A stretch of 64,000 bases of DNA from Dermacentor variabilis (GCF_050947875.1 NC_134571.1:1007001-1071000); one strand, 5' to 3'. Counted from the first letter of the stretch, positions 1 through 10,814 are shown. A program made the numbers and translations. Notes: generated by a model from the letters alone, not told the origin.

Positions 1-1189
1 GCACTCGGCACTCTTTCCCGTTCACGAGGAGGTCTCGCATGTAAGGCTCGAGAAGCTTCATGTTCTCGTCAGTGCTGCCTATTGAAAAAAACACAACTTT
101 TGGTGTTGTTTCCGGACACTGCGCCGAAAAGTGACCCGGCTTCTGGCACGTATAACAAACGCGCGCTTGCCTCATCTCGAACCGCTTTCTGCGTTCGGCT
201 TCGGCTGCTGCCGTCTCCTTAGGTTCGGTCGCACTGCTTCCACTCGCATCCGCACTACGCGTGTTCCCCTTTGCTCTCATGGGTGTGAACTTCGGCCTCT
301 CAAACTTCGAGCCAAATTCACCCTTTTGACCGTCCTTAGCTCCGCGAGCCCGACGCGTCACAAACTCCTCGGCTAGCTCAGCGGCTTTAGCCACCGTACA
401 AACGTCTGGCCTATCCAAGACCCAGTATCGCACGTTCTCCAGTAACCGACTATAAAACTGTTCTAGCCCGAAACACTGCAGAACTTTATCGTGGTCACCA
501 AACGCTTTCTCTTCTTTGAGCCACTCCTGCATGTTCGACATAAGCCTATACGCAAACTCTGTATATGACTCACTTCTGCCTTTCTCATTTTCCCGAAACT
601 TCCGACGGAACGCCTCCGCAGACAGCCGGTACTTTTTTAGCAGACTCGATTTTACTTTGTCGAAATCCTCTGCTTCCTCTCTATCCAAGCGAGCGACTAC
701 GTCGGCCGCCTCGCCGGGTAACAAAGTGAGCAAGCGCTGTGGCCACGTTTCCCGAGAGAACCCCTGCTTCTCGCACGTTCGCTCAAAGTTAACCAGGAAC
801 AAACCAATGTCCTCTCCAAGCTTAAACGGCCGCATCAGGTCAGTCATTTTGAACAATACTCGTTCTCCTGCACCGTGTGCCTGACTTCCATTACGAGCGC
901 GTTCCATCTCTATCTCGAGACGCTTCATTTCCAAAGCGTGTTGACGGTCACGCTCTTCTTTTTTCTCTTGTTGCTCTCGCTCTTTCTGTTCTTTAAGTTC
1001 GCGCTCCTGTCTTTTTGCAGTCTCCCTCTCCTCAATGGTCTCAAGGCATTCCGACAGCTCGTCATCCTCAGCTTCTAACTCAAGAATAGCCCTTAGCAGT
1101 TCAGGTTTTCTTAGTTTGTCTGAGACATCCAGACCCAACTCTCTTACAAGCTCCAACAATTTCGGTTTGCGCAACGACTTCAAATCCAT
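1..1189 (-). CDS. Ty3/Gypsy retrotransposon Gag, running into protease (cut by window edge)
   Basis: An open frame starts at the ATG at 1189-1187 and runs off the left edge without a stop (at least 396 codons). It begins with a leucine-rich helix. A strongly charged, Glu/Arg/Gln-rich coiled coil follows (about residues 45-105), then an alpha-helical capsid region (about 120-310) with SCAN-like features such as LPGEAADVVARL and CFGLEQFYSRL. A CCHC zinc knuckle, CYTCQKPGHFSAQC, lies near residues 345-358. The last residues, LLVNGKECRV, look like the segment before a retropepsin active site, so Gag and Pol are probably one frame. Gag would coat element RNA in cytoplasmic particles. The reading frame is undamaged as far as it can be seen, suggesting a young copy. 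The Gmr1-like lineage is inferred from the SCAN-like capsid; the Gag call is firm. Confidence 0.88.
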   Translation of the reverse strand, partial: MDLKSLRKPKLLELVRELGLDVSDKLRKPELLRAILELEAEDDELSECLETIEERETAKRQERELKEQKEREQQEKKEERDRQHALEMKRLEIEMERARNGSQAHGAGERVLFKMTDLMRPFKLGEDIGLFLVNFERTCEKQGFSRETWPQRLLTLLPGEAADVVARLDREEAEDFDKVKSSLLKKYRLSAEAFRRKFRENEKGRSESYTEFAYRLMSNMQEWLKEEKAFGDHDKVLQCFGLEQFYSRLLENVRYWVLDRPDVCTVAKAAELAEEFVTRRARGAKDGQKGEFGSKFERPKFTPMRAKGNTRSADASGSSATEPKETAAAEAERRKRFEMRQARVCYTCQKPGHFSAQCPETTPKVVFFSIGSTDENMKLLEPYMRDLLVNGKECRV

Positions 1190-2370
1190 GGCTGCTCTGA
1201 ATGCTGCTTTCTCTACTGCCTAATATTGTCTTGCCGCACTCTAACCCGGCAGCAACGACAACCACAATTACCAGCTCTGTTTCTGACACTAACAAAAGCC
1301 TGGCAAAGCTCAGAAGAAGAAAGTCCCGCACTCACCAAACCTCGCAGGCAGGAATTCCGCGCAGTCGTTCCGCTGCAGGCAACCAGTCGTCACACAGGGC
1401 TCGTTGCACTGCTCCCGGATCGTCGTTGAGCTGCTCAGCATACAGTCAACTGCATCTCTTCGCTGCTGGCCTCCGTTGTCGCGATCTCACCGCTGACAGA
1501 CAGTTGTTTGAAGTCGGAGGCGATCTCACCGCTGCCAACCAGATGTTTGGATCGCACCGCTGGTACGATCTGTTGGGAACTCGGCGCTGACGCCCGTGGT
1601 TGTACCTGGGTCGCAAGCCCCAAGGGTAGCGTTGGCCTGGCGGCCTGGGGTACAACTGGAAGCATCCGAAGGTCCCGGCAAAGCATGAGTCGACTGGTAA
1701 CAACAAAACAACTTGTTTATTTTAACATCGCAAAGAGTTGGCGGTCAGGTTGACCGAAGTAGAGAGACGGGAGAGCACTTTACTCAACAGAAGAAATCGG
1801 AGCCCTCCTTTTGGCGTCCGGGGCAGCTGTTTTTATACTCTCGCAGTTGAGGGCAAGAAGGAACCCCTCAAAAGACGAGCACGTGAATGTACAATGGGCT
1901 AATGGTGACGCACACTGTCGTAGCGCTGCCGTAGCACCATGTCGAGCACGATCTCGTAGCACCCTGTTGTAGCGATGCCGTAGCACCATGTCGAGCACGA
2001 TCTCGTAGCACCCTGTTGTAGCGATGCCGTAGCACCATGTCGAGCACGATCTCGTAGCACCCTGTTGTAGCGCTGCCGGTCGGGCACAATGACTGTAATG
2101 AGAGGATGATCCCTGCTTTCGCAGCGCCTGGTTCCGGCACAATGACTGGAATGCGAGGGTGATCCTTTGCGGTCGCATCGCCGCAGTCGCGCCTGGAAAC
2201 ACCTGCCGATGAGCGTTGCGGCGACGACGATCGGGCCAAAATGTCTGCCGCCCCGCCGCAGTCGCGCCGGCAAAACCACGTGTCGCAGGCGAAACGCAAC
2301 AGGCCTGGTGCGCTTCCCCCCCACCCTTTTCTTTTTATAGGGCATTCTTTGTTGCTGCTGCTCTACAAAG
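1190..2370 (-). mobile_element. Leader and probable 5' LTR of the Gypsy element
   Basis: For the minus-strand element, this stretch precedes Gag. A candidate primer-binding site starting TGGTTGGCAGCGGTG reads on the minus strand from about 1543 down, so the LTR would end near 1548 and occupy higher coordinates. A minus-strand AATAAA polyadenylation signal near 1715-1725 is consistent with an R region. The LTR contains a 49-bp tandem array and a second, looser duplication around GGCACAATGACTG (about 2085-2160). I could not fix the outer LTR end because the partner LTR is outside the window. All reading frames here are fragments without domain signal. Confidence 0.55.
1920..2078. repeat. 49-bp tandem array inside the Gypsy LTR
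   Basis: Three consecutive units start at 1920, 1969 and 2018 and are nearly identical. A fourth partial unit starts at 2067. Each carries GTAGCACCATGTCGAGCACG followed by ATCTCGTAGCACCCTGTT. The arrays differ at a single position in the GTAGCG(C/A)TGCC start. No spacers separate the units, so this is a minisatellite and not a CRISPR. Its place in the LTR suggests duplicated regulatory sequence, which is inference. Confidence 0.9.
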
Positions 2371-2835
2371 AGCATGGTGCCTAAGTTTCAAACCAAGTGA
2401 TGTGCAGAACTCTGTGTGGGCATGAATATAGTTCCAGTGTGCGTTAAGGCAGCCTGTACCCGCAGGCTGCCTGATTGATAGCAATGTCCAGTACAATCAG
2501 TGAGGCATTTTTTTTTCTTTTGGTAGAATTGACCATGTTACTGAATGAAGGCTCAGAGTGTCAGCAGCCTCCCAAGACATCTTTACTTGACAATGACTGT
2601 ACAACTTAGGATCAGAGAGCCAGTGATAGATATGCAGCTGCTAGGTGCTTTTCAGAATTGCACTTTTGTATGATGCCTCGATCACTTCTGCAGCCAGATG
2701 TCTGTGCCAGCCCAAGGGGCCTAGTGAACATAGCTCATGATGAGGTTCTCTTTATGAAGAGGTGGTATGATAGATATTGTTACGAGCTATCGCGACAATA
2801 TGATAATAGAGTGAATGAAAAATATGCTTGGTTGC
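2371..2835. other. No gene seen
   Basis: AT-leaning sequence with a short poly-T at about 2508-2516. I see no coding frame longer than about 70 codons with any family signal, no RNA gene and no clear repeat. Confidence 0.5.
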
Positions 2836-3290
2836 GGGTCCGAGGTGCCGATGTGCGAAACGCCTAGCCACAGATACAAGGCGCCGTCGCGCGATGTGCT
2901 TAGTCACGCAGTTCGAGGTGCCGACGCGTGAAATACCTAGCCGCGCAGTCCGAGGTGCCGACGTGCGAAATGCCTAGTCGTGGGCTCGATGAATCGACCC
3001 TCCATGCGCTTATTCACGCAGTCCGAGGTGCTGACGAGCGAAATGCTTAGGTGACGGTCCGAGAAGTCCACACGCGATGTGCATGATCGCAGAGTCGGAG
3101 ACTCCCTATGCGCAAAAGGCTTAGCCGCATATCCGAGGATTCCGCGCGTGAATCTTAGTCGCGAAGCCCGCACCGTCGATGCTCAGAATGCTTAGCCGCG
3201 AGTCTGGAATGTCCACAAGCATAGGGATTGGCCACGGTACTGCGATGTCCGCGTAGTGCCCGTTTTGACACGTCGAGATTACGGCGAGTG
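2836..3290. repeat. Degenerate 36-bp tandem satellite, about 12 units
   Basis: Unit length is about 35-38 bp with a core like GTCCGAGGTGCCGACGTGCG followed by AAATGCCTAGCCGCGC. Units can be read one after another from 2836 to about 3290. The best conserved ones lie at about 2909-3055, and decay increases to the right. The consensus is CpG-rich, unlike the flanking sequence. It does not keep one open frame, so it is not an obvious protein repeat. I cannot name the family. Confidence 0.75.
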
Positions 3291-3773
3291 TAGATGTCCA
3301 GACCATATTTCTCTATGTCCGGGCTTGCGAGGTGCAAAGAGCCAAGCAGATGACGCAAGCGCCGGACCAATGGCGAATCACGCAGGAGTCACGTGGCGGG
3401 CGCGGCCAATTGCAGACTCTGGCACAACCTTCAGTCATTTGCTTTTTGTGTGCTTGTTTCTGTGTGGAGGAGATAGCTGAAGCAGCAAATTTGAAGATGG
3501 AGACATGCGCTTTCCAACGAGACTAAGATGGCGGCGCTTGGTCACACCATTACGGAGATATTGTGCCTTGGAAAACGCTGTTCTTTCTTGATTTCCGCGA
3601 GATTTTTCGGCACCTTGGCTGATAAAACGAATTTTTTAGAGCACTTCTAAGTGGTTTACAGTGATGATATTTGGGTATCAAATAGAAAAAGGGTTATAGA
3701 AACTGAAAATGTGATTTTCAAAAAATCGACTTTTTGGTAATTTTTCGCCATGCCAAAGCCACATCCCCCCTTA
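3291..3773. other. No gene seen; likely anonymous repeat
   Basis: Mixed sequence with an AT-rich right half ending in a run of pyrimidines next to a Penelope fragment. No coding signal. Its join to mobile sequence suggests part of an older element, but no terminal repeat is visible. Confidence 0.4.
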
Positions 3774-4007
3774 AGTGCCTTAACAGTTATGTAGACCGGC
3801 ACATGTACCCGACTGACACGTGGCGACACCATTCCAGAGCTTGCGCAGATGAGTATTCTGTCTTCTTTCTTTTTGTTCGCCTCAGTTCTCCCTTCAGTTG
3901 ATAGTCGGCGTTCGTGTTGTCCACTTCTCTACTCTTGTGTCCTGTCTGCACGCCTCGCCTCTTTTTTGCATAATGAATCCTTACCAACTAGCTCAGCTTT
4001 CTGTCAT
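3774..4007 (+). mobile_element. 5'-truncated Penelope-like element 3' end
   Basis: This stretch matches the last roughly 230 bp of the Penelope copy ending at 17854: the end of the GIY-YIG frame, the C-rich untranslated region, and the tail with CCTTACCAACTAGCTCAGC. A short deletion removes part of the last coding codons relative to that copy. No reverse transcriptase is left. It directly abuts a Gypsy pol remnant, and an open frame that appears to run through both is accidental. Confidence 0.8.
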
Positions 4008-4009
4008 TC

Positions 4010-4640
4010 TAATGGTTTAGTCTATTGCTTATCGCAGCAACACAATTCCTTTCATCTAGCAGAAGACAACGTCATCATCCCACCTCGATCATGTACCCTT
4101 GTTTCGGTAGCATGTGACGCACCATTTCATTGCAAGGGAGTAGCCGACCAAATAACCACGCTGTTGCTTACTCACGGTATCTCGGTCACACAAGGAATTG
4201 TAAATGTCACCGACGGGCGCATGAACCTGTTACTAACCAAATTTAGCACAGAGCGACGGTACCTTCCAAAGGGCATGGCTGTGGCTTATTTTGATGGGAT
4301 TGCGGATGTTCACGGCTGCTGTTCACTACTCGAAAAAGCGCCTACGCAGGACCCAGCTTCTGCACTTGACGTCAGCACTGCTCTGTCGCAGCACGAATGA
4401 GAGCAGATTCTCACGCTATTGTCGAAGCTCAATGACTGCTTTGCGTCGACGTCCAGCGTCGGATGGACGCCTCTAACGAAGCATCGGATAATTACTGATA
4501 CAGCAAGACCAATTCACCAAAATCCTCATTGTGTGGCTCCCAGAGAATGTGAAGCCATACTGTTAACAAGTGACAAAAATGCTGGACGACGTCGTGATCC
4601 AGCCATCAACGAGTCCCTGGGCATCTACATTGCTTACATT
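4010..4640 (+). pseudogene. Ty3/Gypsy pol remnant: protease-RT linker and RT N-terminus
   Basis: The first part reads like the linker of tick Gypsy polyproteins, around IPPRSCTLVSVACDAP. After an in-frame TGA at 4398-4400 the same frame continues with LNDCFAS and TKHRIITD, the region that opens Gypsy reverse transcriptase. A frameshift near 4560 is needed to reach MLDDVVIQPSTSPWAS. Similarity then stops, before the catalytic RT motifs. It is a dead fragment with one premature stop and one frameshift. Confidence 0.75.
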
Positions 4641-5015
4641 GCCGACATCGTACCGAGCACAAGTGTGGGCACAATGAGGAAAGCAACGACGGTCCTTTGT
4701 CCACGTCCTCCGAGGTGATTGGTGCACTCGCACTAGTCCGGTGCTTCTGCGCGAATGTGGAAGGTTGCGGCCACAGTTGCTCCAACTCCTTAGACAAGGT
4801 GGAGAAGTGCGTGCATCGCAGGCAGCGAAACTGCCCAAGCAGAAGAAAATACAGGACTATGTCATGCGAAACTAAGCTGTTTCATCAATAAAGTGATCTT
4901 ATAAATGGTATGTGCTTTTATGACATCCAATTCTTTTGCAGGTTTATATCGAATTGTGCTCTATATCAAACTGATAGGCGTTTTTTTGCGAGTTCGATAT
5001 AGCCGAGTTCGACTG
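4640..5015 (+). mobile_element. Tigger/pogo-type (Tc1-mariner) transposon, right end
   Basis: The frame from about 4694 carries TSSEVIGALALVRCF and a CGHS..SLDKVE segment, typical of the C-terminus of Tigger/pogo DDE transposases. One frameshift separates it from a lysine-rich ending QKKIQDYVMRN. An AATAAA follows at about 4888. The right terminal repeat GATATAGCCGAGTTCGACTG ends at 5015 and is followed by TA, the expected target dinucleotide. The catalytic domain and left end are missing. Confidence 0.65.
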
Positions 5016-5019
5016 TACA

Positions 5020-5340
5020 ATGTTGTGGTATACAGACGACTCCCATTCATTCGACTCTTGCGAAGCCACAAGATTTCATCGAATTATCCTAAGGTCGAAT
5101 CATTTTACAAATGACAGCAAAATAAACAAATTAAAATCATTTTTATTGATTTTTATTGCACCCACATGTTTAAATGCCGACAGTGTCGTAGAAAGTGAGT
5201 TACCCACAGCAGTCAACACTGTCTTCTGTACTGACAAAACTCTCAAGAGAGACAAAAGCAGCACCACTGTCTGCTGAATTTATCATGTTTTCAAGGCTTT
5301 AGCAAGCCCCACGCATGTGAGATTGGTGTCGAATTAACCC
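5020..5340. other. No gene; sequence with Tigger-like subterminal motifs
   Basis: Contains TTCGACTCTTGCG and TCGAATTATCCTAAGGTCGA, which resemble subterminal parts of tick Tigger-type MITEs, and an AT-rich core. No matching second end can be assigned with certainty; a candidate right end lies at 9850-9915. If they belong together, the LINE from 5340 is inserted inside. Confidence 0.35.
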
Positions 5341-5640
5341 AAGTGGTTTACTCTCTCATTCAAACTTGATTTTGCCGAAAAAATGACAGTTCTGCGCAAC
5401 TGTTCAAAGCTTAAAGGCACAGACTTATACGTGTCGGAGGATTTTTCGTTTGCAGTTCGTGAAACGCGCAGGAAGTTATGGGAGTCCTCAAAACCAAACT
5501 GAGCATGCGGTGATAAAGTTGTGCTTCTTTTCGATAAGCTGAAAATAAATGACACGCTGTACGCATGGGATAAGCACGTGGAAAAAAGGATACTTCTTAA
5601 ACAAGCTCGTTGTGAGATGACTGGTCGCGAGGGTAATAGT
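5341..5640 (+). pseudogene. LINE ORF1, C-terminal fragment
   Basis: The frame opened by a stop at 5335 reads a segment with LRNCSKLKG and SEDFS, then RETRRKLW and, past an in-frame TGA near 5503, LLFDKLKIND. This is the C-terminal pattern of ORF1 RNA-binding proteins of CR1/L2/jockey-type LINEs. It lies just upstream of, and on the same strand as, the endonuclease-RT frame. The 5' part of ORF1 is missing, so the LINE is 5'-truncated near 5340. Confidence 0.65.
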
Positions 5641-5682
5641 TCAAATGCATGATGCCAAGAAAGAACACCGTCGTTTTCTTTA

Positions 5683-8436
5683 TTGTGTTTCAACGCTCGA
5701 AGCATAGTGAACAAAACAGATAAACTAGAGGAGATTTTATTGGCTTACGAACCTGACGTTCAAGTGATTACAGAGACGTGGCTTCATCCCTCTATCCACG
5801 ACTCAGAAATAATTCCAGAAGACTATAGCCTAATTCGCAGAGATCGTGATAGCCGTGGAGGCGGAGTGGCCATCGCTATAAAGAATGGTCTAAAGTTCCA
5901 AGAGGAACAAGGTATACCTAACCACGAGAGTCTCTGGTGCACGGTCACATTTCAAACCACACCTCTACTAATAGGTGGAGTATACAAACAGCCTGGGGCA
6001 CCTGAAACTTACCTTACGGAATTACACAACTACCTCCTCGAGAAAATGCATGATCGGACGAAGCTAGTACTTGTTGGCGACTTCAACTTGGCAGGAATTG
6101 ACTGGGATAACCTGACCGCCAGCAATAGGGAAGTAAACAGCTGCGAACGACTTTTTGATACCATGTTAAGTTTTTCTTTATCCCAATGCGTAACGCAACC
6201 GACACGCGTCCAAGGGCTTGTTTCTAATATTTTAGACCTTGCTTTGATTTCCTGCACAGTAGACACTGAAGTTAAGGTGGACGATGGAATATCTGACCAT
6301 AAATTGATTCTAATTCATTTTCCTAATCTTAGCGTGGCAAAAAGTAACACTGAAAATTCACATATAGTTATTAAAGATTATTGCAGAGCAAACGATGAAA
6401 GCATTATTGATTACCTGGAAATGAACTCAAACGATTTTTACGCTGAACCTTCCGATGATGTCGAGAACTTATGGCTCAACTTTAAAGCGGCAATTTTTCA
6501 CAGTGAGAAAACTTATATACCTACGAAACGTAAGAGGACAAGGCGAAGAAATCCTTGGATAATGCGAGAAATTGTTCATATGAAACGGAGGCTGAAAAGA
6601 ATCCGGAAGCGTAAATGCGATCCAACAGTAATAACTAAATATTACCACTAATTTAAAAGCTTGTTACGGCAAGCAAGAAATAAATTTTTTTCACACACTT
6701 TAACAGATTTCATGACAAAGCAACCAAGAAAATTTTGGCGTTACCTTGCTAAGCCGGACAGCCCAATCCGTAAGATGGAAATCAACAGCATCATTACTGA
6801 AAATACGCACACAATAGTTGTCTCATTCAATTCTTTTTTCCAGTCTGTATTCACCCAAGCATGCCCAGTCCAAGTACCGCTTGTTCAACGTGACTCGGCT
6901 ATGCTGGAAATCGAGATAACCGAACGAGGTATCTTGAACCTGCTTCTACAACTAGATGTTAAAAAATCCCCGGGCCCAGATAAAATCCCAAATGCGTTTC
7001 TTAAGCATTATGCAGAACAACTTACCCCCTTTTTGCGTAAAATATTTACGCTCTCACTGAAAAATGGTGCAGTTCCGACAGACTGGCTTTGCGCTAGAAT
7101 AACAACAATTCATAAAAGTGGTAACAAACTTTCTGTGGAAACGTATCGACCCATATCACTAACTACTTGTTGTTGCAAATTGATGGAGCATATTTTCAAC
7201 AAAGCCATCATGGACTACTTAGAGTCTAAGAATATACTGTACCCTAAACAGCACGGCTTCCGTAGAGGGCTGTCCACAGTAATGCAACTCGCGGAAATAA
7301 CTCATGACTTTGCTGGCATAATTGATTCTAAACTTCAAACTGACGCAATACTCATAGACTTTGCGAAAGCATTCGATCGCGTAACTCATTCTAAATTAAT
7401 AGCCAAGCTTGAATCGATTGGCATTAATAGCAAAGTAATAGGATGGATTTTGGCTTACCTTACAAATCGTACCCAGTATGTAAGTTTAAACAATGTAGAT
7501 TTTGACTGCCTAAGCGTTTTGTCCGGTGTGCCCCAAGGGCCTGTTTTAGGGCCAACATTGTTTCTTATATACGTTAATGACATCTCTTCTTGCGCAGAAC
7601 CAGGTGTAACATTGCGACTTTCCGCAGATGATTGTGTCATCTATACTGCAATTCGTAGTACTGACGACCAACTAAAGCTTAATTCTTCTTTACGAAACAT
7701 TGCCCAATGGTGCAATACGTGGGGGATGGAAATAAATATCTCTAAAACAGCGTTCATCAGCCTAACCAAGAAAAAACAACCTTTATCATTTACGTACAAT
7801 CTTAAAGGCTTGAATATTACACAAGTCGACAAAGTAAAATACTTGGGTGTCACATTCTCGTAAGACTTAAAATGGGATAAGCACATCACCGATACATGCG
7901 CGAAGGCATTCAAGCAATTAGGATTTCTACGCAGAAGACTGAGTAAAGCACCTCAGGCCGTAAAATTAACTGCCTATAAAACTCTGGTCCAACCTATTTT
8001 GGAATACGGAAGCATAGTGTGGGACCCTCATCAAAAGTACCTTCGTGATAAACTTGAAAGATTACAGAATAGGGCTCTTAGGTTTATCTATTCAAAGTAT
8101 TCTTGGCACGACAGTGTAACGGACATGCGCAATCAAGCGCATTTGGCAACTCTTTCCTTCCGGCGTCATGTTGCATCTATGAAGTTTTTTTATCTCCTCT
8201 TTAACGGACACATCAAAATCGAAAAAGACGACTATATTCATCCGCCTGGCCGTCGGTCTAGTAGGACAAACCCCGATAAGTGCGTCCGGCAATTTAATAC
8301 GCATGGCAATACGTTTAAGTTTTCCTACTTCCTTCACGCTGTGAACGCTTGGAATGCGCTACCAAGCGAAGCTGTAAATAATCCAAATTTAGATCAGTTT
8401 TGTTCTCTAGTGGAGCAGCTAATGGACCGTGTATAA
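5683..8436 (+). pseudogene. LINE ORF2: APE endonuclease and reverse transcriptase (CR1/L2-like)
   Basis: Three frames together give an almost full ORF2. Positions 5683-6651 encode an apurinic-type endonuclease, with NARSIVNKTDKL, TETWLHPS, GDFNLAGIDW and the catalytic SDHKLI. A stop at about 6649 interrupts it before the RT at 6661-7863, which has SPGPDKIPNAF, RPISLT, QHGFR, GVPQGPVLGP and the catalytic ADD. The usual Phe before ADD is Ser here. A TAA at 7861 breaks the frame, and the remaining C-terminal domain lies at 7999-8436. The damage is light, two stops and no large deletion, so this is a fairly recent copy. The clade is inferred from motifs and the tail. Confidence 0.85.
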
Positions 8437-8757
8437 CTACTTTTCCTGTTGTAAAACGCCAGAAAGTATCTTGTAGTGTTGTATTATTTTCGTGTGTACA
8501 TTTTTCTCATGTATAGCATACGATTCATAATGCTAGCTTTTCTGTTTTCGTGTTCGCGAAGCGTAACCATGTAGGTAATATAATATTGATGCCCTTGTTG
8601 TTGAAAAGTGTTCTGATCTACCTCATGTTTACCTCTTGTCTTTTTGAGAACTTGTTGTATCTTATGACATGCCTATGATGATGTAAGCCCGCTCCCTGTA
8701 TGGGTCTGTAGAAGACCTACAGTATTGATAAATTAAATAAATAAATATAAAATTAAA
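8437..8757 (+). mobile_element. LINE 3' untranslated region and (AAATA)n tail
   Basis: Follows the ORF2 stop directly and ends in AATTAAATAAATAAATA at about 8737-8755. Such short A-rich microsatellite tails, not poly-A, also end the LINEs at 19078 and 44219. The tail lies against the gag-like frame on the opposite strand, so insertion of this LINE truncated that frame. Confidence 0.75.
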
Positions 8758-8759
8758 TG

Positions 8760-9765
8760 AATTTTCAATGAAGACACCCAGTAAGCCGGCCTCTGCGGGG
8801 AAGCAGTCTGCAGGCCTCTGTGTCGAGGTGTTACTCGGCACAACTGTTTTGTAAAGGTGGTGTATCTCACGAGCTCCAGTCCCTGTGCAGTGCCGGTCGA
8901 GCTTGCCGCAGGTATAAGGAAGCCGGCCAAAAGCAACTATCAGAGCTGCACTCCATTCAGGCCAGGACTGCTCCTTGATGCCTTCGTAGTTCTCCCATGC
9001 CTTGGCGGCACTGCTAAATCGTTTTTCTGCAACCAGCCATCTCTTTTGCTCTGGCCAAGCATGACGATCACCCAATGCTTGAACGCAAAGGATGACGACG
9101 TCTTGAAAGCTGCGAAATTCCGGTATTTCTGCCAAAGCCTGCGGCTGGAAGTCGTAGCACCTCAGCTCCGTCAGGCCGCCGGTGCAGCTGCCCAAGGAAC
9201 CAGGGGCGGTACTCACGGACAGTGTGGTCATTGTGGTAGTCACGGCAGCCATTTCTACCACCAAGGAAGCATCGACAGAATACCTTGGTGGTTTGTAGGT
9301 TGGAGTAGCACCTGGGAGGATATCCTTGCCAAGGGAAGTGTGGACGGCGTTCCCAGGCAGGACATGTTCAAGACAGAGAGGCCAAAGCACTGTCTCAGTA
9401 TGAGGTCGAAGTACGGCACAACCCTTGAAGGATGCAAAAACACTCGTCATAACCTGGAGCTGTTGTGTCAGCTGGGCGATGGCTTGGACGAGGTTACCGG
9501 TACAGTCCTGCCCTAGAGCCACCGAAGAGGCTTGGACGCCATCCCCTGAAAGTGCGGTGGGTACTTGCAATATTGGTAGGGTGGTGGGCTTCTTAACCGA
9601 GGAAGCATGGACAGCGTTCCTAGGCAGGAGGGACCCAGCACGCCGAAGAACTGTGAGGACGCAGTTAAGCCTAAAACGCCTCAAGGTAGGTTCATTGTAG
9701 CCTGCACCATTGTAGAGAGACAACACCCATTCCTGGGCCGGCTGTCCTATTCTCTGCCTCATCAC
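8760..9765 (-). CDS. Gag-like ORF, cut by LINE insertion
   Basis: About 335 codons are open on the minus strand. The N-terminal half is Ala/Ser/Thr/Pro-rich, with a recurring (R/G)NAVH(A/T)S motif and a glutamine-rich helix LVQAIAQLTQQLQVM. The C-terminal half has the spacing of retrotransposon capsid regions, including RSFQDVVILCVQAL, WPEQKRWLVAEKRF, AAKAWENYEG and SWPEWSAALIVAFGRLP. The frame continues past 8760 only through the LINE tail and is artificial there. No zinc knuckle or Pol is seen. The call rests on pattern similarity only; a tick-specific repeat protein is the main alternative. Confidence 0.45.
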
Positions 9766-10352
9766 CCTTTACTCGCCATGCGCCCGCAGTGCGAGCGCCC
9801 GAGGCCAAGTTCACTTCATCTTCACGCAATGTATGATTTTTACCCGGAACTTTTCAGTGTTCGAATTAAGTTAAAAGTGATATTGCCAGAGGTTGAATTA
9901 ATGAGGCTTGACTGTACTCTTTGATGAGCACTTACATTATCTCAGAGACATGTTGGAACGTCTGTGGAGATAACACTACACCCAACCAACACCCAGATAC
10001 CGGAAAGCTAAACAACAATACCGTGGTGGATAGCAGATGTCTTCTGCTGAGTGATGACAACATTCAGCCTTTATTGAACTATTCATCATCAGTAAACATA
10101 GGCTGACTGAGATGCTTCTGGGGCTGGTGAACCTTTATTGCCACTTCATCCTAGAATGTTATTACTCAATATTACTTTCTGTGGTCGATAAGACAGCGAA
10201 AAGAAGGTGTCATTGGAATCCGATAGCCATAGCCGCTAAGATTCAGCTGCGTGCGTGTTTATGTGGCTTTGTGCATTCCATAATATCATTTCAACACAGC
10301 ACGTGTCGACTCGGGTTTCGTTACTCGATGTACATGGTAGAACTGGCACCAA

Positions 10353-10390
<38 letters not shown>

Positions 10391-10814
10391 GGTGGTAATA
10401 TAACTGCACATTACAATTGGTGGTGCAGTAGAATCGTGCAAATATGGTGTTGCACAAATCTCAAAAACAGCTGGTAGTTTTGTGAGCACACTGCACCTGC
10501 TAAAACTCTAACAGCATCCTGCTGAGTTACACCCCCATAGAGAGGAATACATCTGAGTCCTTCAAGACAGTGATACAACAATGCATGCGGAGAGGGGCAC
10601 TTTTACTCTACTTCCACAATGCATGCATCGCTAGGCAACTTAGTGGACTTCCTTTAATGCTTGGTTTCCTTGCACAAAATTTTGTAGCATTAAAGTTTGT
10701 ATGAAATTTTCTTATATGCGATCTGATAAGCAGATTTTCTCAATTTGATTCAATAACCCATTCAACAGCCCTACATAAAGGCCATTCTAGCTGATGAAAG
10801 TCAAGCACACCTAC
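9766..10814. other. Intron; Tigger-type terminal repeat and (TA)n
   Basis: Positions about 9858-9915 end in GAGGCTTGACTGTAC, a Tigger-type right terminal repeat with TA. A (TA)n microsatellite lies at about 10362-10390. The remainder is AT-rich intron sequence downstream (in gene sense) of the last visible BLTP1 exon. I searched it for the next exon and did not find one. Confidence 0.45.

Noticed and set aside
1920..2078. CRISPR-like array
   Set aside because: Repeats are directly adjacent without spacers, and the context is an LTR in eukaryotic DNA.
1780..2375. Minus-strand frames of 140-158 codons with repeated ARHGATA-like peptide
   Set aside because: They are translations of the 49-bp minisatellite in the LTR in several frames at once.
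3849..4400. Continuous 183-codon frame on the plus strand
   Set aside because: The first half is the Penelope 3' untranslated region and the second half Gypsy pol; the frame runs through a chance junction and is not a gene.
5334..5714. 126-codon minus-strand frame
   Set aside because: It is antisense to the LINE ORF1 fragment and the ORF2 start, which carry the recognisable motifs.
1..10814. Next BLTP1 exon (human PCWGLDIVCGKG...FNYGPW region)
   Set aside because: I looked on the minus strand for this conserved segment and did not find it; it is presumably left of the window.
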